A DNA stretch of 64,000 bases, from positions 115,570-179,569 of the forward strand of contig CADAJP010000003.1 of assembly GCA_902788345.1 (NCBI GenBank), in the 5' to 3' direction. Positions 36,819 through 45,806 of this stretch are shown here, in pieces. Both the position numbers and the translations under genes were made by a program. The notes under the pieces were generated by a model. It was given only the letters and a program-made list of their open reading frames with translations. It was not told the origin of the DNA and did not search any database. Position 1 is the first letter of the stretch; each line of letters begins with the position of its first letter. The stretch comes from an uncultured bacterium. GTDB lineage: Bacteria; Cyanobacteriota; Vampirovibrionia; Gastranaerophilales; Gastranaerophilaceae.

Positions 36819-39800
36819 TTATATCAAATCAAGTCTGCAAAGCTGTTTGTACGCACAGAATTTGCATGCTCCTTCATTGGTTTCTTTTATCGGATCAAAC
36901 TTCATTTCTTTTATGTTTTTGTATGTAGTTTTAATTTTGTCTTCAATGTAGTTCATATCTTCTTCGCATAATTCTTTATTGACATTTTTGGTATGGTTTT
37001 CTACATAAATTATTCCCGTTTGGGCAACTTTTTTACCTGTCATTTTTTCAAATGCGTATTTATAAAAACAAAGCTGATTGTAATAACCTTCTTTTTCTTC
37101 TCCTGGTGCAAATTTGCTCGCTGATGCAGGAGTTCCGGTTTTATAATCATACAGGCAGTATGTTCCGTCACTGTTTTTTTCTATTCTGTCTATTTTACCG
37201 CTGATCAAATCATCTCCAACCTGAACTCCGTTGAAACTGAATTCTATATCAGCAATTCTTTCAATAGGTTCATTTTTAAAGTGCGGATAATAGCTTTCGA
37301 TAATTTTATTTCCACGCTTTTCAAATTTTTCTTTAGCTTGTTTTGAGGTAAATTTTTCATTTTCAAGAGCTTGGCAAAACATAGTTTTAACTTCTTCAAT
37401 TTCAGGATATTTCCCTGTGCTTTTAGCTATTTTTACCGAATCTTCAAGAATTTTGTGTATGATAGTACCAAAATTTGCGTTATCCCAGTTAGCATCTTCA
37501 ACATTAATTCCTAAGATTTTTGTATAGAAAAATTTACGCGGACATTCAAGATAATCGTTTAATCTGCTTGGCGAAAGTTCGACTTTTTTAATTCGTTCGT
37601 TAATTTCGTCACGGAATGCTTTTTGATTATCAAAAACATCTCTTGATATACTTCTGAAAAATTCTTTTGTAAAATCGTCTTCTTTATATTCAAATGTTTG
37701 TTCCTCACAATCAAAATTTTTATATTTTGCGATATATTTTGAAATTTCGTTTGAACGTTTCCCGTCCATATTGGAATATGACAGTGTTAAAGAGTGCTTT
37801 GCTCTTGTAATTCCGACATAAAGTAGTTTATAGAGTTCGCTGTCTTTTTTTTCTTGTGCTTCTTCTTTTTCCAAAACTTCTTCTGTAATAAGTTTATACT
37901 CTCCCGGCATTGAGAATTTCTCCCAATTTCTTGAGATAAGATTAGGAAGATATACATAGTCAAATTCTCGTCCCTTAGAACCGTGGTAAGTAGTTAATTG
38001 AACAGCATTTTGAATAATATCGCTTTTGTCTGTTGTAACATCAATTTCTTCAACCCAACATTCATAAAGGTAATTAACAAAGTCCAGCAGATTTTTTGTA
38101 TGGTCAAGTTTCTCATATTCTGTTGCTTCATCAATAATCTTTTTTATGCCCATAAGGTTTTCCATACGGTTTTTTTCTTCTTTGTAGAAAGCCTCTAAAA
38201 TCCCTGTACGGTTGATAATTTCTATTACGGTATTTCTTAGAGAGTTTGTTTGTGCATATTCTGTTAAATATTTAAAATCATCCAGAAATTTATTTATTTT
38301 TTCAGAATTTTTCCAATTATCTAATTTTTTCATAAGGTAAAGAAAATTATCAGGTTCATTTTCCCTATAAATTTGTTTTTCGTGCAGAATTTTGTTGTAA
38401 TCTTCAATTTCAAGTTTAAATGGCTCTGATAATAATAAACCAAATAGTTTATCACTCGATTCTGCAGAATTAGTTAATGCTTTCATGTAGAAATATATTA
38501 AAATTGAAGAACGGATTGCAAAGATACTTTTGCCCTCATCAATCTGATAAGGAATATTTTTTCCTTTAAGCATTTCGCCGTATGTTTGAAGTTCTGCTCT
38601 TTTTTTTGAAATAATTGCAATTTTTGATAAATCTTTTTCACCATCATCATTTAACGGGTATTTATCCGATTTTATAAGTTCATCAATTTCATTTATAATA
38701 TGATTTGTTTCTTGTATATTTGCTCCAAAGTTCAAAACTCTTACCTTTTTATTAAGCGGAATAATATCAGGATTTTTGGCGGTAAGTTTTTTGGAAATAT
38801 TTTTTTCTTTCTTGAATTTATCATTATTTTCAAGCCTGTTTTTATCCTGAGAAATTATGTCATAACTGAATTTTAGGATAGATGGGGTTGAACGGTTGCT
38901 TTCTTTTAAGCATATAACTTCAGTTTCAGGATATTTATTTAAAAAGTTTTCAATACTGTCAATTTTTGCACCCTGAAAACCGTATATAATCTGATCATCA
39001 TCTCCGACAACAAAAATATTTTTTTCTTTATTCCCGTCAACAAGATTAAAAATTATAGAGTTTTGCATATCACTTGTATCTTGGTATTCGTCCACAAGAA
39101 AATATTTGTATTTGTTTGAAACTTCACTTAAAAACATTTCGTCTTTTTCAAATGCATCCAAAACAAGAATTATCATGTCCGAAAAATCAATAAGGCTTTT
39201 TTCAAACATTTTGTTTTTGTATAATTCATATATTGTCCACAATTCTTTTGCTTTTCCGATATTCTTTTTGACGGACTCTATGTTTCTTTCAAGAGTTGCA
39301 GTTCTTCCCTTTGCTTTTTTTTGTTCATATTCAGCTTCAAGCACTTTCAATGTTTCTACAAGTTTGGAATTTTTGATAAAGTCAAAATATTCTTCTTTTT
39401 TTAATCTTTTTGATTTTAATTTTTCTACGTATTCAATAAAGTTTTTTGTAAAGTAATATTTGTCGCCTCTTTGGGGTACAAAGCACTCTAAATTAGCCTG
39501 ATCAATGCACTCTCTCATAAGTTTGATTTTTTCGGTTTCGGTGATAAGTCTTACTCCTGACGCCATTTCAAATTGTGACGGATAATTTTTAATTATTTCA
39601 TTACAAAAAGAGTGGTATGTATAAACATCAACCCCTAAAGCTGCAACTCCCATTTTTTTAATTAGTCTTTGACGCATTTCATTTGCTGCGGCATCGGAAA
39701 ATGTCAGACAAAGAATAGAAGAAGGTTCTATTCCCTCTGAAAGCATTTTTTCAATACGTCTTATAACCGTAAATGTTTTACCTGTTCCCGGGCCTGCCAA

Positions 39801-39866
39801 AAGCATAACCGGATTTTCCAGTAAATCTATTGCACGCTGCTGATCTGCATTAGGTACTAATTCCAT
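36819..39866 (-). CDS. UvrD/PcrA-like helicase with C-terminal RecB-type nuclease and Fe-S cysteines
   Basis: 1015 residues. Superfamily-1 helicase motifs are present: LLAGPGTGKTFTV (Walker A, ~20-32), LVDEYQDTSDMQN (motif II), VVGDDDQIIYGFQGAKID, and YLLYVGITRAKHSL-like motif VI. The C-terminal ~250 residues form a PD-(D/E)XK nuclease: LSPSRLNDYLECPRKFFY, GKIDRIEKN and YDYKTG. CKFCAYKQLC plus the Cys of ECPRKF would bind a 4Fe-4S cluster, as in AddB-like proteins. It is a likely DNA repair helicase-nuclease. An aaaggagt site precedes the ATG. It is a single gene, not an AddAB pair. Confidence 0.92.
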   Translation of the reverse strand: MELVPNADQQRAIDLLENPVMLLAGPGTGKTFTVIRRIEKMLSEGIEPSSILCLTFSDAAANEMRQRLIKKMGVAALGVDVYTYHSFCNEIIKNYPSQFEMASGVRLITETEKIKLMRECIDQANLECFVPQRGDKYYFTKNFIEYVEKLKSKRLKKEEYFDFIKNSKLVETLKVLEAEYEQKKAKGRTATLERNIESVKKNIGKAKELWTIYELYKNKMFEKSLIDFSDMIILVLDAFEKDEMFLSEVSNKYKYFLVDEYQDTSDMQNSIIFNLVDGNKEKNIFVVGDDDQIIYGFQGAKIDSIENFLNKYPETEVICLKESNRSTPSILKFSYDIISQDKNRLENNDKFKKEKNISKKLTAKNPDIIPLNKKVRVLNFGANIQETNHIINEIDELIKSDKYPLNDDGEKDLSKIAIISKKRAELQTYGEMLKGKNIPYQIDEGKSIFAIRSSILIYFYMKALTNSAESSDKLFGLLLSEPFKLEIEDYNKILHEKQIYRENEPDNFLYLMKKLDNWKNSEKINKFLDDFKYLTEYAQTNSLRNTVIEIINRTGILEAFYKEEKNRMENLMGIKKIIDEATEYEKLDHTKNLLDFVNYLYECWVEEIDVTTDKSDIIQNAVQLTTYHGSKGREFDYVYLPNLISRNWEKFSMPGEYKLITEEVLEKEEAQEKKDSELYKLLYVGITRAKHSLTLSYSNMDGKRSNEISKYIAKYKNFDCEEQTFEYKEDDFTKEFFRSISRDVFDNQKAFRDEINERIKKVELSPSRLNDYLECPRKFFYTKILGINVEDANWDNANFGTIIHKILEDSVKIAKSTGKYPEIEEVKTMFCQALENEKFTSKQAKEKFEKRGNKIIESYYPHFKNEPIERIADIEFSFNGVQVGDDLISGKIDRIEKNSDGTYCLYDYKTGTPASASKFAPGEEKEGYYNQLCFYKYAFEKMTGKKVAQTGIIYVENHTKNVNKELCEEDMNYIEDKIKTTYKNIKEMKFDPIKETNEGACKFCAYKQLCRLDLI

Positions 39867-39951
39867 ATTTATACTCCTTTATCACTGTATTAATTCTACC
39901 ATAACTATAATACATGCTCTCTGTGTCAAATATGGACATATCTAATTAAAT

Positions 39952-41232
39952 TTATAAAAGAATCTGAGTTCCAAGGATTATTTTGTGGCTGTCGTGTGCA
40001 TTTTGGTTTTTGCTGAAAACATAATTTATTACAAAACGCAAAGCCTGTCCTTTTATAAACCAGTTAATACCTGCGGTGTATTCGGTTTTGCAGTTATGAG
40101 AAACACTTCTGTCGGGGTCGAAATTATCTATTCTGCCGATTAATTGGAGATATGGCTTAACTTTCCAGCCAAGAGTATATGCAAAACCTCCTGCTTTTTT
40201 AGAGCTGAGTGCCGCTCCTCCGTTATATCCGTCTGCAATAGAGGCTTCAAAATTCGTCCATAATTTTTTGTGTTTGTAACCTATATATACCGTTCCGACA
40301 TTATAGTTAAATCTGTTATGTCCTGAATTTAACCCTCCGCCTATGGTTAATCTTCCTAATTTCCCGTCTTTTGAACCAAACGGTTTTATATTAACCCAGC
40401 CGATAAAATCTAATCCGGGCATTCCGGATGTAAGATATCTGCCTGAAGAACCCAGAGATAAACTGTAATCAGCATATTCAAAATTTCCGATAAGTTTTAC
40501 GGCTGTTGTTCTCAGGTTACCAAAATTTCTTGCAATTTGTGAACGATTGATAAACGGCAGTGTATAAGCTGAACTTCCGCCTTCTATTCCGACCTGACCT
40601 CTTGAACGCCCTATCAGAATTTTGTGATGTTTTATATGGTTGTCAACAATATAAATATCTCCCCACATATTTTCAAGGTAATTCCCGTGTTTTACTATCG
40701 GCAATATACTCAGTCGGAAATCGATTTTGTCATTTCTTGATTTCCCCATAAAACCAAATTCTGTGGTTAAATCACTATATTCCGTTGTGTAGTTGTGTGA
40801 TTTGAATATAGATGCTAAAGAGCCTCTGTGTCCGCCATATAATTCAATTTCTTTTATCGGGCCTTTATTAAAATCAAAAGTCAGTTCATCTTTAAGCAAA
40901 AAAGACGGTATATCTGTTCTTATTATCTTTGATTTTAAAATTTTGCCGACAATAGTTTCTTCTTTTGTATATTTTGTTTTACCCATAGTGCTGAAAAGTT
41001 TCAGTTCATCTTCTATGTCATCCGGAGTTTCAAGTTCTTCATCTTTTGGGCTGGTTAGTTCCATGTGTTCTCCGAACATATTTAACCCGTCAATAAGTGT
41101 ATCGTCATCATCAACGAGGGCGATTTCTCCTTCCTGATATGTTTCCAGTATATCTTGTGTGAGGTATTCGTTTTCGGCTTGGACACTGGAACATGATATT
41201 AATAATGCAAAAATTATTAAAAATCGTTTCAT
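39952..41232 (-). CDS. Outer-membrane porin-like beta-barrel protein
   Basis: 426 residues. A signal sequence is present (MKRFLIIFALLISCSSVQAEN); LISC also fits a lipobox. After an acidic N-terminal stretch of about 80 residues come alternating beta-strands ending in YTAGINWFIKGQALRFVINYVF, similar in style to phosphate-selective (OprP/O) porins. No Shine-Dalgarno; TGt-TATACT ends 6 nt before the ATG. Divergent from the decarboxylase gene. Substrate unknown. Confidence 0.78.
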   Translation of the reverse strand: MKRFLIIFALLISCSSVQAENEYLTQDILETYQEGEIALVDDDDTLIDGLNMFGEHMELTSPKDEELETPDDIEDELKLFSTMGKTKYTKEETIVGKILKSKIIRTDIPSFLLKDELTFDFNKGPIKEIELYGGHRGSLASIFKSHNYTTEYSDLTTEFGFMGKSRNDKIDFRLSILPIVKHGNYLENMWGDIYIVDNHIKHHKILIGRSRGQVGIEGGSSAYTLPFINRSQIARNFGNLRTTAVKLIGNFEYADYSLSLGSSGRYLTSGMPGLDFIGWVNIKPFGSKDGKLGRLTIGGGLNSGHNRFNYNVGTVYIGYKHKKLWTNFEASIADGYNGGAALSSKKAGGFAYTLGWKVKPYLQLIGRIDNFDPDRSVSHNCKTEYTAGINWFIKGQALRFVINYVFSKNQNAHDSHKIILGTQILL

Positions 41233-41238
41233 TTTTTC

Positions 41239-41286
41239 AGTATAACATGTTTTTTTGTAGAAATAGTCCTTTTTTTATTGTATATT
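41239..41286. promoter_or_regulatory. Back-to-back -10 boxes of two leaderless-type genes
   Basis: In the 60-bp divergent gap, TATACT (minus strand, 41244-41239, preceded by TGt) ends 6 nt before the porin ATG (41232). TATATT (plus strand, 41281-41286) ends 6 nt before ATG 41293. Neither gene has a Shine-Dalgarno. Confidence 0.55.
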
Positions 41287-41292
41287 TTTGCT

Positions 41293-42720
41293 ATGCAAAG
41301 TAAAACTATGAATAATAAAAAAACGAATATACATGCCCCGATTGTTGAAGCATTAAAAAAAGCATATGACAATCCGACTTATCAATTCCATATTCCAGGA
41401 CATACAAAAGGTTTGGGTACTTTATCAGATTTCAGAAATCTTATCGGTAAAAAGGCTATGTGTCTTGATACAACTGATGAGTTTGATAATTTAGGCACTT
41501 TAACCCCTGCCACAGGCCCTATCAAAGAGGCTCAGGAGCTTGCGGCAAAAGCTTTTGGTGCAAAAAGAACTTTCTTTTTGTTAAATGGTTCAACTATTGG
41601 TAATCTTGCTATTGCAATGGGATTAACCAAAAAAGGACAGAAGGTCATAGTAAATCGTAATTGTCACCGTTCAATATTAACAGGCTTAATAATTTCCGGA
41701 GCAGAGCCTTTGTGGATTTTGCCTGAAAAATTTTCACAATGGGGTTTATGGGGAAATATTAAAGCTGAAGATGTAGAAAAACTTTTAAATGAGAATGATG
41801 ATGTTTCAATGGTTTGGATTACAAATCCGACCTATGAAGGTGTAGTTTCTGATGTTAAGGCAATATCTGAAATATGCAAAAAGCATAATGTTCCATTAAT
41901 TGTGGATGAAGCTCACGGTTGTTTGTGGAATTTTAATTCAAAATTGCCTGAGACTTCGCTAAAACTCGGAGCAGATATTGTTGTTCATTCATTGCATAAA
42001 ACAGGCGGAAGTATGAGTCAGTCTTCAATGCTTCATATTGCCGAAGATTCTAAAATAAACGCAGATGATGTTGAAAGAGCATTGATGCTTTTGCATACAA
42101 CAAGTCCGTCATTACTTTTATTGGCAAGTCTTGATGCTTCAAGGGCAAATTTGCAGAGTGATAAAGGTCAAAGACAGTTAGACAGAGCAATAAAGAATGC
42201 AAAATACCTGCGTTCCGAAATTGATAAAATGGAGCATATTCATCAGTTAAAATCAGATTTCGGATTCAAAACGGACGTTACAAAAATATTTATAAAAGCA
42301 GACGGTCTCTCAGGCAAAAGGCTTGAATCTATATTGGAAATTGATTTTGGTATTGAAGTTGAAAGTGCAAGTGATGAGGGGCTTTTGTTATTAAGCAATA
42401 TCGGTAACAAACGTTCTGATTTTGAATATTTGGCAGAGTGCTTGCACAAAATTGATGAACACAATTATCAGGATATTTATTATCTTGAAAATAAAAAACA
42501 TATGCCAATGCTTACCCCGATTATTAAAAAGAATTTGCGTGAAGCATATTTTTCGGAAAAAGAAATTATACCGAAAGAACAAGCTGTCGGAAGATTATCG
42601 GGCGAGGTTGTTGCAGAATGCCCTCCGGGAATTTCTATTTTGCTCCCGGGTGAACTTATCACGCCTGAGCATCTGCCTTATCTAACTGATTATGAAACAA
42701 TTGAAGTTCTGAAAAATTAA
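41293..42720 (+). CDS. Orn/Lys/Arg decarboxylase (SpeA-like, PLP-dependent)
   Basis: 475 residues if started at ATG 41293, chosen because a -10-like box ends exactly 6 nt upstream; ATG 41308 is an alternative. FHIPGHTKGLG, DTTDEFDNLGTLTPATGPI and LLNGSTIGNLA are family signatures. DEAHGCLWNF precedes the PLP lysine Lys236 in HSLHKTGGSMSQSS. The small C-terminal domain ends with PPGISILLPGELI. It probably decarboxylates arginine or lysine to a polyamine precursor; the exact amino acid is not readable. Monocistronic, convergent with the TolC-like gene. Confidence 0.9.
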   Translation: MQSKTMNNKKTNIHAPIVEALKKAYDNPTYQFHIPGHTKGLGTLSDFRNLIGKKAMCLDTTDEFDNLGTLTPATGPIKEAQELAAKAFGAKRTFFLLNGSTIGNLAIAMGLTKKGQKVIVNRNCHRSILTGLIISGAEPLWILPEKFSQWGLWGNIKAEDVEKLLNENDDVSMVWITNPTYEGVVSDVKAISEICKKHNVPLIVDEAHGCLWNFNSKLPETSLKLGADIVVHSLHKTGGSMSQSSMLHIAEDSKINADDVERALMLLHTTSPSLLLLASLDASRANLQSDKGQRQLDRAIKNAKYLRSEIDKMEHIHQLKSDFGFKTDVTKIFIKADGLSGKRLESILEIDFGIEVESASDEGLLLLSNIGNKRSDFEYLAECLHKIDEHNYQDIYYLENKKHMPMLTPIIKKNLREAYFSEKEIIPKEQAVGRLSGEVVAECPPGISILLPGELITPEHLPYLTDYETIEVLKN

Positions 42721-42746
42721 TTCGTTATCAGAACAGTAATGTCAAA

Positions 42747-44255
42747 TTACTTTTTCTGTTTTTTATTACTGCTTTTCTTTTTTTTATGCACATCTTTTTC
42801 ATCGCATTCAAGAGCTTTGTTTAAATGCTCAATGAGTTCGGATGAGTGGTAGTGCATTGCGTGTTCAGATTTGTGGTGAATATCAACAAGATGATAGTGC
42901 ATAGCCATTTCAACTTGAATTAAAGCAATATTATAATCATAAACACTCTTAACATAATGTTGTAATGCCAATATATAGTTCTCTCTGGCGGTCTGCAGTG
43001 CATTATAATCAAGTATTCCTGCTATATAATCTTTTTCCACAATTGCCATATTTTTAACGGATTGCTCAACTTCTGTTTTTGCTGCCGGAACTTGTTTTTG
43101 GGCTCTTTCAACATTGTTAAAAGCTCTTTGAAGTTCATAGTACAAATCTTTTTTAAACAGTTCTATTTCATTATTCGCAATATTCAGTTGTGCTTGGGCT
43201 CCTTTTATATTGTGTCGGAGTTCCATCAAATTTACACTTGTACTTAAATTCACTCCGACATGCAGGCTGTTATTTCTTGTGAAATTAGTGTTATTGTATC
43301 CGTATCCTACATCTGCGGTTAAATCAGGTAAGTAAGTTCTTTTAATGTATTTTAAAGATTGCTCCATTGCATTTCTGGTGTTTATAATTACCTGTAAATC
43401 CGGACTTGAATTGTATGCAATTTCTACAGCTTCACTCATTTTAAAAGGATATATATACGGGCTGAAAGGTGTGGTTTCCACTTTTACATCCGAATTATAT
43501 AAAAAATGGTCATTATAGGTAAATGTAGGGGTATTTTCTATATCATAATTCGGCTGAGAATCGATATACATAGCATTGCTTAAATCATATTTCGCATTAT
43601 TGTATCTGTTTTCCGCTTCAATATGTTTGATTTTTGCTTCGGTTAAATATATAACAGCAGTTGTATAATCAGGTTTGCTTGTATCCTTCGCAAGTTTTAC
43701 AAAAGCTTCATTAAGCTTGATATTATTGTCTGAAATATTTAACAAAGCCTTTGCCTGAAGCAATTTATAATATTTTGCTTTTATATCAAACAGTGTATAG
43801 CATATACTGTCCATAAATTCATATTCTGCAGCGATTTTATTAAATTCTTCCATTTTTATGTATGAAGTCGTTTTGCCAAAATTGTATATAAGCTGACTCA
43901 ATGAAACTCCGACATTTGGAAGATCTCTGTATCTTTTGTCATAATATATGCTGTCAGAATTTCTTTCATAATTGAAACCTACTCCTGCACTTAATGTTGG
44001 AAAATATTGCGATTTTGCTATTCCGACATTACTTTTCGCTATATCAAGCTCATATTTTTTGCGTTTAATTTTCGGGCTGTTTTTAAATGCCAAAGAAACG
44101 CAGTCAAAAATGCTCAGTTTTGTCCCGTTTTTCACTTCCACAGGGGCATTAAAGAGCATTTCTTCTTCGTCATGTTCATGTATTGCGTTCGCTATGTTTC
44201 CGGCTAGTAAAATTGTTACTAATAATAACGAACATGCTATTTTTCGTATGTTCAT
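42747..44255 (-). CDS. TolC-family outer-membrane protein with His-rich tail
   Basis: 502 residues. A signal peptide is followed by two repeats of the TolC-type helical-barrel pattern (LSIFDCVSLAFKNSPKIKRKKYELDIAKSNVGIAKSQYFP is split here between positions ~50-90; MSEAVEIAYNSSPDLQ starts the second). It would form the outer-membrane channel of an efflux or type I secretion system; no inner-membrane partner is adjacent. The last ~50 residues hold eight His in about thirty (AMHYHLVDIHHKSEHAMHYH) then a Lys-rich end, and the mature N-terminus has HEHDEEE, suggesting metal binding. Extended -10 TGc-TATAAT ends 6 nt before the ATG, with no Shine-Dalgarno. Confidence 0.88.
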   Translation of the reverse strand: MNIRKIACSLLLVTILLAGNIANAIHEHDEEEMLFNAPVEVKNGTKLSIFDCVSLAFKNSPKIKRKKYELDIAKSNVGIAKSQYFPTLSAGVGFNYERNSDSIYYDKRYRDLPNVGVSLSQLIYNFGKTTSYIKMEEFNKIAAEYEFMDSICYTLFDIKAKYYKLLQAKALLNISDNNIKLNEAFVKLAKDTSKPDYTTAVIYLTEAKIKHIEAENRYNNAKYDLSNAMYIDSQPNYDIENTPTFTYNDHFLYNSDVKVETTPFSPYIYPFKMSEAVEIAYNSSPDLQVIINTRNAMEQSLKYIKRTYLPDLTADVGYGYNNTNFTRNNSLHVGVNLSTSVNLMELRHNIKGAQAQLNIANNEIELFKKDLYYELQRAFNNVERAQKQVPAAKTEVEQSVKNMAIVEKDYIAGILDYNALQTARENYILALQHYVKSVYDYNIALIQVEMAMHYHLVDIHHKSEHAMHYHSSELIEHLNKALECDEKDVHKKKKSSNKKQKK

Positions 44256-44289
44256 ATATTAATTATAGCATGCTCGTCAAGTACATAGG

Positions 44290-44326
44290 ATAAAAAACAG
44301 TCCGGACAATATCCGGACTGCTTTTG
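44290..44326 (-). terminator. Rho-independent terminator of the min operon
   Basis: Perfect 9-bp stem CAGTCCGGA / TCCGGACTG (44298-44306 and 44312-44320) with a 5-nt loop. On the minus strand it is followed by a run of six T. It lies 21 bp after the minE stop and before the tolC-like gene. Confidence 0.9.
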
Positions 44327-44346
44327 TCGGTTATACTTTTAGTAGT

Positions 44347-44973
44347 TTATTTTTCTTCTGTTTCTTTATTTTCTTTTTTCTTTTTAGGTTTTTCTTCTTG
44401 AGGAGCCTGTGCATCTGTTTCTTCTTCTGATTTAGTTTCGGCTTCAGATTCCTGTTCTTCTTCTGTTTCTTCCGGTTCAGCTGTTTTTTCAGAGTCTTTT
44501 TCTTCAGGTTGTTCTTCAGAATTTTCTTCGCTTTCACCTTCTTCTGCTTTTTCTTCAGATTCTTCCTCTGATTCTTCAGCAGTTTCTTCGGTTTCTTCTT
44601 TAGCTTCAGATTCTTCTTCTGTTTTTTCTTCGAGGGCTTTTTTCAATTCATCTTCTTTCTTTAGAGTTTCCTGAATTTCTGCTTCATCTTTTGCTCTTAT
44701 AACAGGAATTGAAAGCATCAATGCCATCTGTTCGCCTTCTTGCCCGATATTCAAATCAAGAGCTTCTTTATCAAGTTCAACATATTTTGAAAGAACTTCG
44801 ATAAGTTCACTTCTCATTCTGTTCATAATTTCAGGAGTCAAATTTGTTCTGTCCTGCATTAAAACAAGTCTTAATCTGTTTACTGCAGTATTTTTAGATT
44901 CATCTTTAACTGCTGATTGCCCGAATAGACCAAGAATTTTATTATATATTTCAGTAAAAATATTTTCGCTCAT
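44347..44973 (-). CDS. minE: Cell division topological factor MinE with long acidic C-terminal extension
   Basis: 208 residues, against roughly 90 for typical MinE. Residues ~1-97 are a normal MinE: an N-terminal amphipathic segment, then RLRLVLMQDRTNLTPEIM, the MinD-binding region, and LSKYVELDKEALDLNIGQEG with LSIPVIRA. From ~98 to the end the chain is mostly Glu with Ser/Thr/Lys, ending in a basic KPKKKKENKE block. It stimulates MinD ATPase and drives pole-to-pole oscillation; the role of the tail is unknown. Gap to minD is 1 bp; Shine-Dalgarno aaaggag. Confidence 0.93.
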   Translation of the reverse strand: MSENIFTEIYNKILGLFGQSAVKDESKNTAVNRLRLVLMQDRTNLTPEIMNRMRSELIEVLSKYVELDKEALDLNIGQEGEQMALMLSIPVIRAKDEAEIQETLKKEDELKKALEEKTEEESEAKEETEETAEESEEESEEKAEEGESEENSEEQPEEKDSEKTAEPEETEEEQESEAETKSEEETDAQAPQEEKPKKKKENKETEEK

Positions 44974-44974
44974 A

Positions 44975-45796
44975 TTAGTTCTCCTTTCCTTTATTCAGGA
45001 ATTTAGAGAAGAACTTTTTAATTTTATTTGAAAATTTTGCTTCTTCTTCAAAATCTATAATAGGTACATCTTCACCGATAATTCTTTGTGCAACATTTCT
45101 GTATGCTCTTCCCGCAAGAGAATTATCATCATTTACAATAGGTTCACCTTTGTTTGTTGATGTGATAATCCCTGTATCTTCAGGGATAATACCCAAAAGT
45201 TCTGCCGAAAGAATTTCAACAACGTCATCTTTGCTCATCATATCTTTAGATGCTGCCATATTCGGTCTGTATCTGTTAATTAAAAGTTTGTAAGATTTAA
45301 TTTCTTCTTTTGCTTCCAAAAGTCCGATTATTCTGTCTGCATCACGAACAGCTGACATTTCCGGAGTTGTAACAACAATTGCTTCGGTTGCTCCGGCAAC
45401 TGCATTCTGAAAGCCTTGTTCAATCCCTGCAGGGCAGTCAACAAGAACAAAATCAAACTGTTCTTTGAGTTCATCGCAGATATTTTTTAATTGTTCTTCT
45501 GTTACCGCACTTTTATCTCTTGTCTGTGCTGCTGCTAATAGGCATAAATTAGGGTTCTTTTTATCTTTAACAAGAGCTTGTTTTAATTTGCATCTTTCTT
45601 CCACAACATCAACAATTGTATAAACTATTCTGTTTTCCAGTCCTAAAAGCAGGTCAAGATTTCTTAATCCCAAATCGGTATCAACCATTACAACTTTTTT
45701 ACCTGCTCTTGCAAGTGCAGTTCCTATGTTTGCGTTAGTTGTAGTTTTACCGACTCCGCCTTTTCCGGAAGTTATAACTATTACTCTGCCGGTCAT
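44975..45796 (-). CDS. minD: Septum site-determining ATPase MinD
   Basis: 273 residues. The deviant Walker A SGKGGVGKTTTNAN, VDTDLGLRNLDLLLGLE and VLVDCPAGIEQGF are all intact. The C-terminus FSNKIKKFFSKFLNKGK is a basic amphipathic membrane-targeting helix. It binds the inner membrane with ATP and recruits MinC. Shine-Dalgarno aaggagat. Order minC-minD-minE with tiny gaps indicates a single transcript. Confidence 0.97.
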   Translation of the reverse strand: MTGRVIVITSGKGGVGKTTTNANIGTALARAGKKVVMVDTDLGLRNLDLLLGLENRIVYTIVDVVEERCKLKQALVKDKKNPNLCLLAAAQTRDKSAVTEEQLKNICDELKEQFDFVLVDCPAGIEQGFQNAVAGATEAIVVTTPEMSAVRDADRIIGLLEAKEEIKSYKLLINRYRPNMAASKDMMSKDDVVEILSAELLGIIPEDTGIITSTNKGEPIVNDDNSLAGRAYRNVAQRIIGEDVPIIDFEEEAKFSNKIKKFFSKFLNKGKEN

Positions 45797-45806
45797 TTTT
45801 ATCTCC

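Noticed and set aside
36819..39866. AddA or RecB of a two-gene helicase-nuclease complex
   Set aside because: Helicase and Fe-S nuclease are in one 1015-residue chain with no AddB/RecC partner adjacent; a stand-alone UvrD-nuclease fits better.
42243..42685. Several open frames on both strands within the decarboxylase gene
   Set aside because: They overlap a clearly conserved coding sequence and lack start signals and recognisable products.
44331..44537. Lys-rich 68-codon frame opposite phase to minE
   Set aside because: It is a frame-shifted reading of the repetitive GAA-rich DNA encoding the MinE acidic tail.
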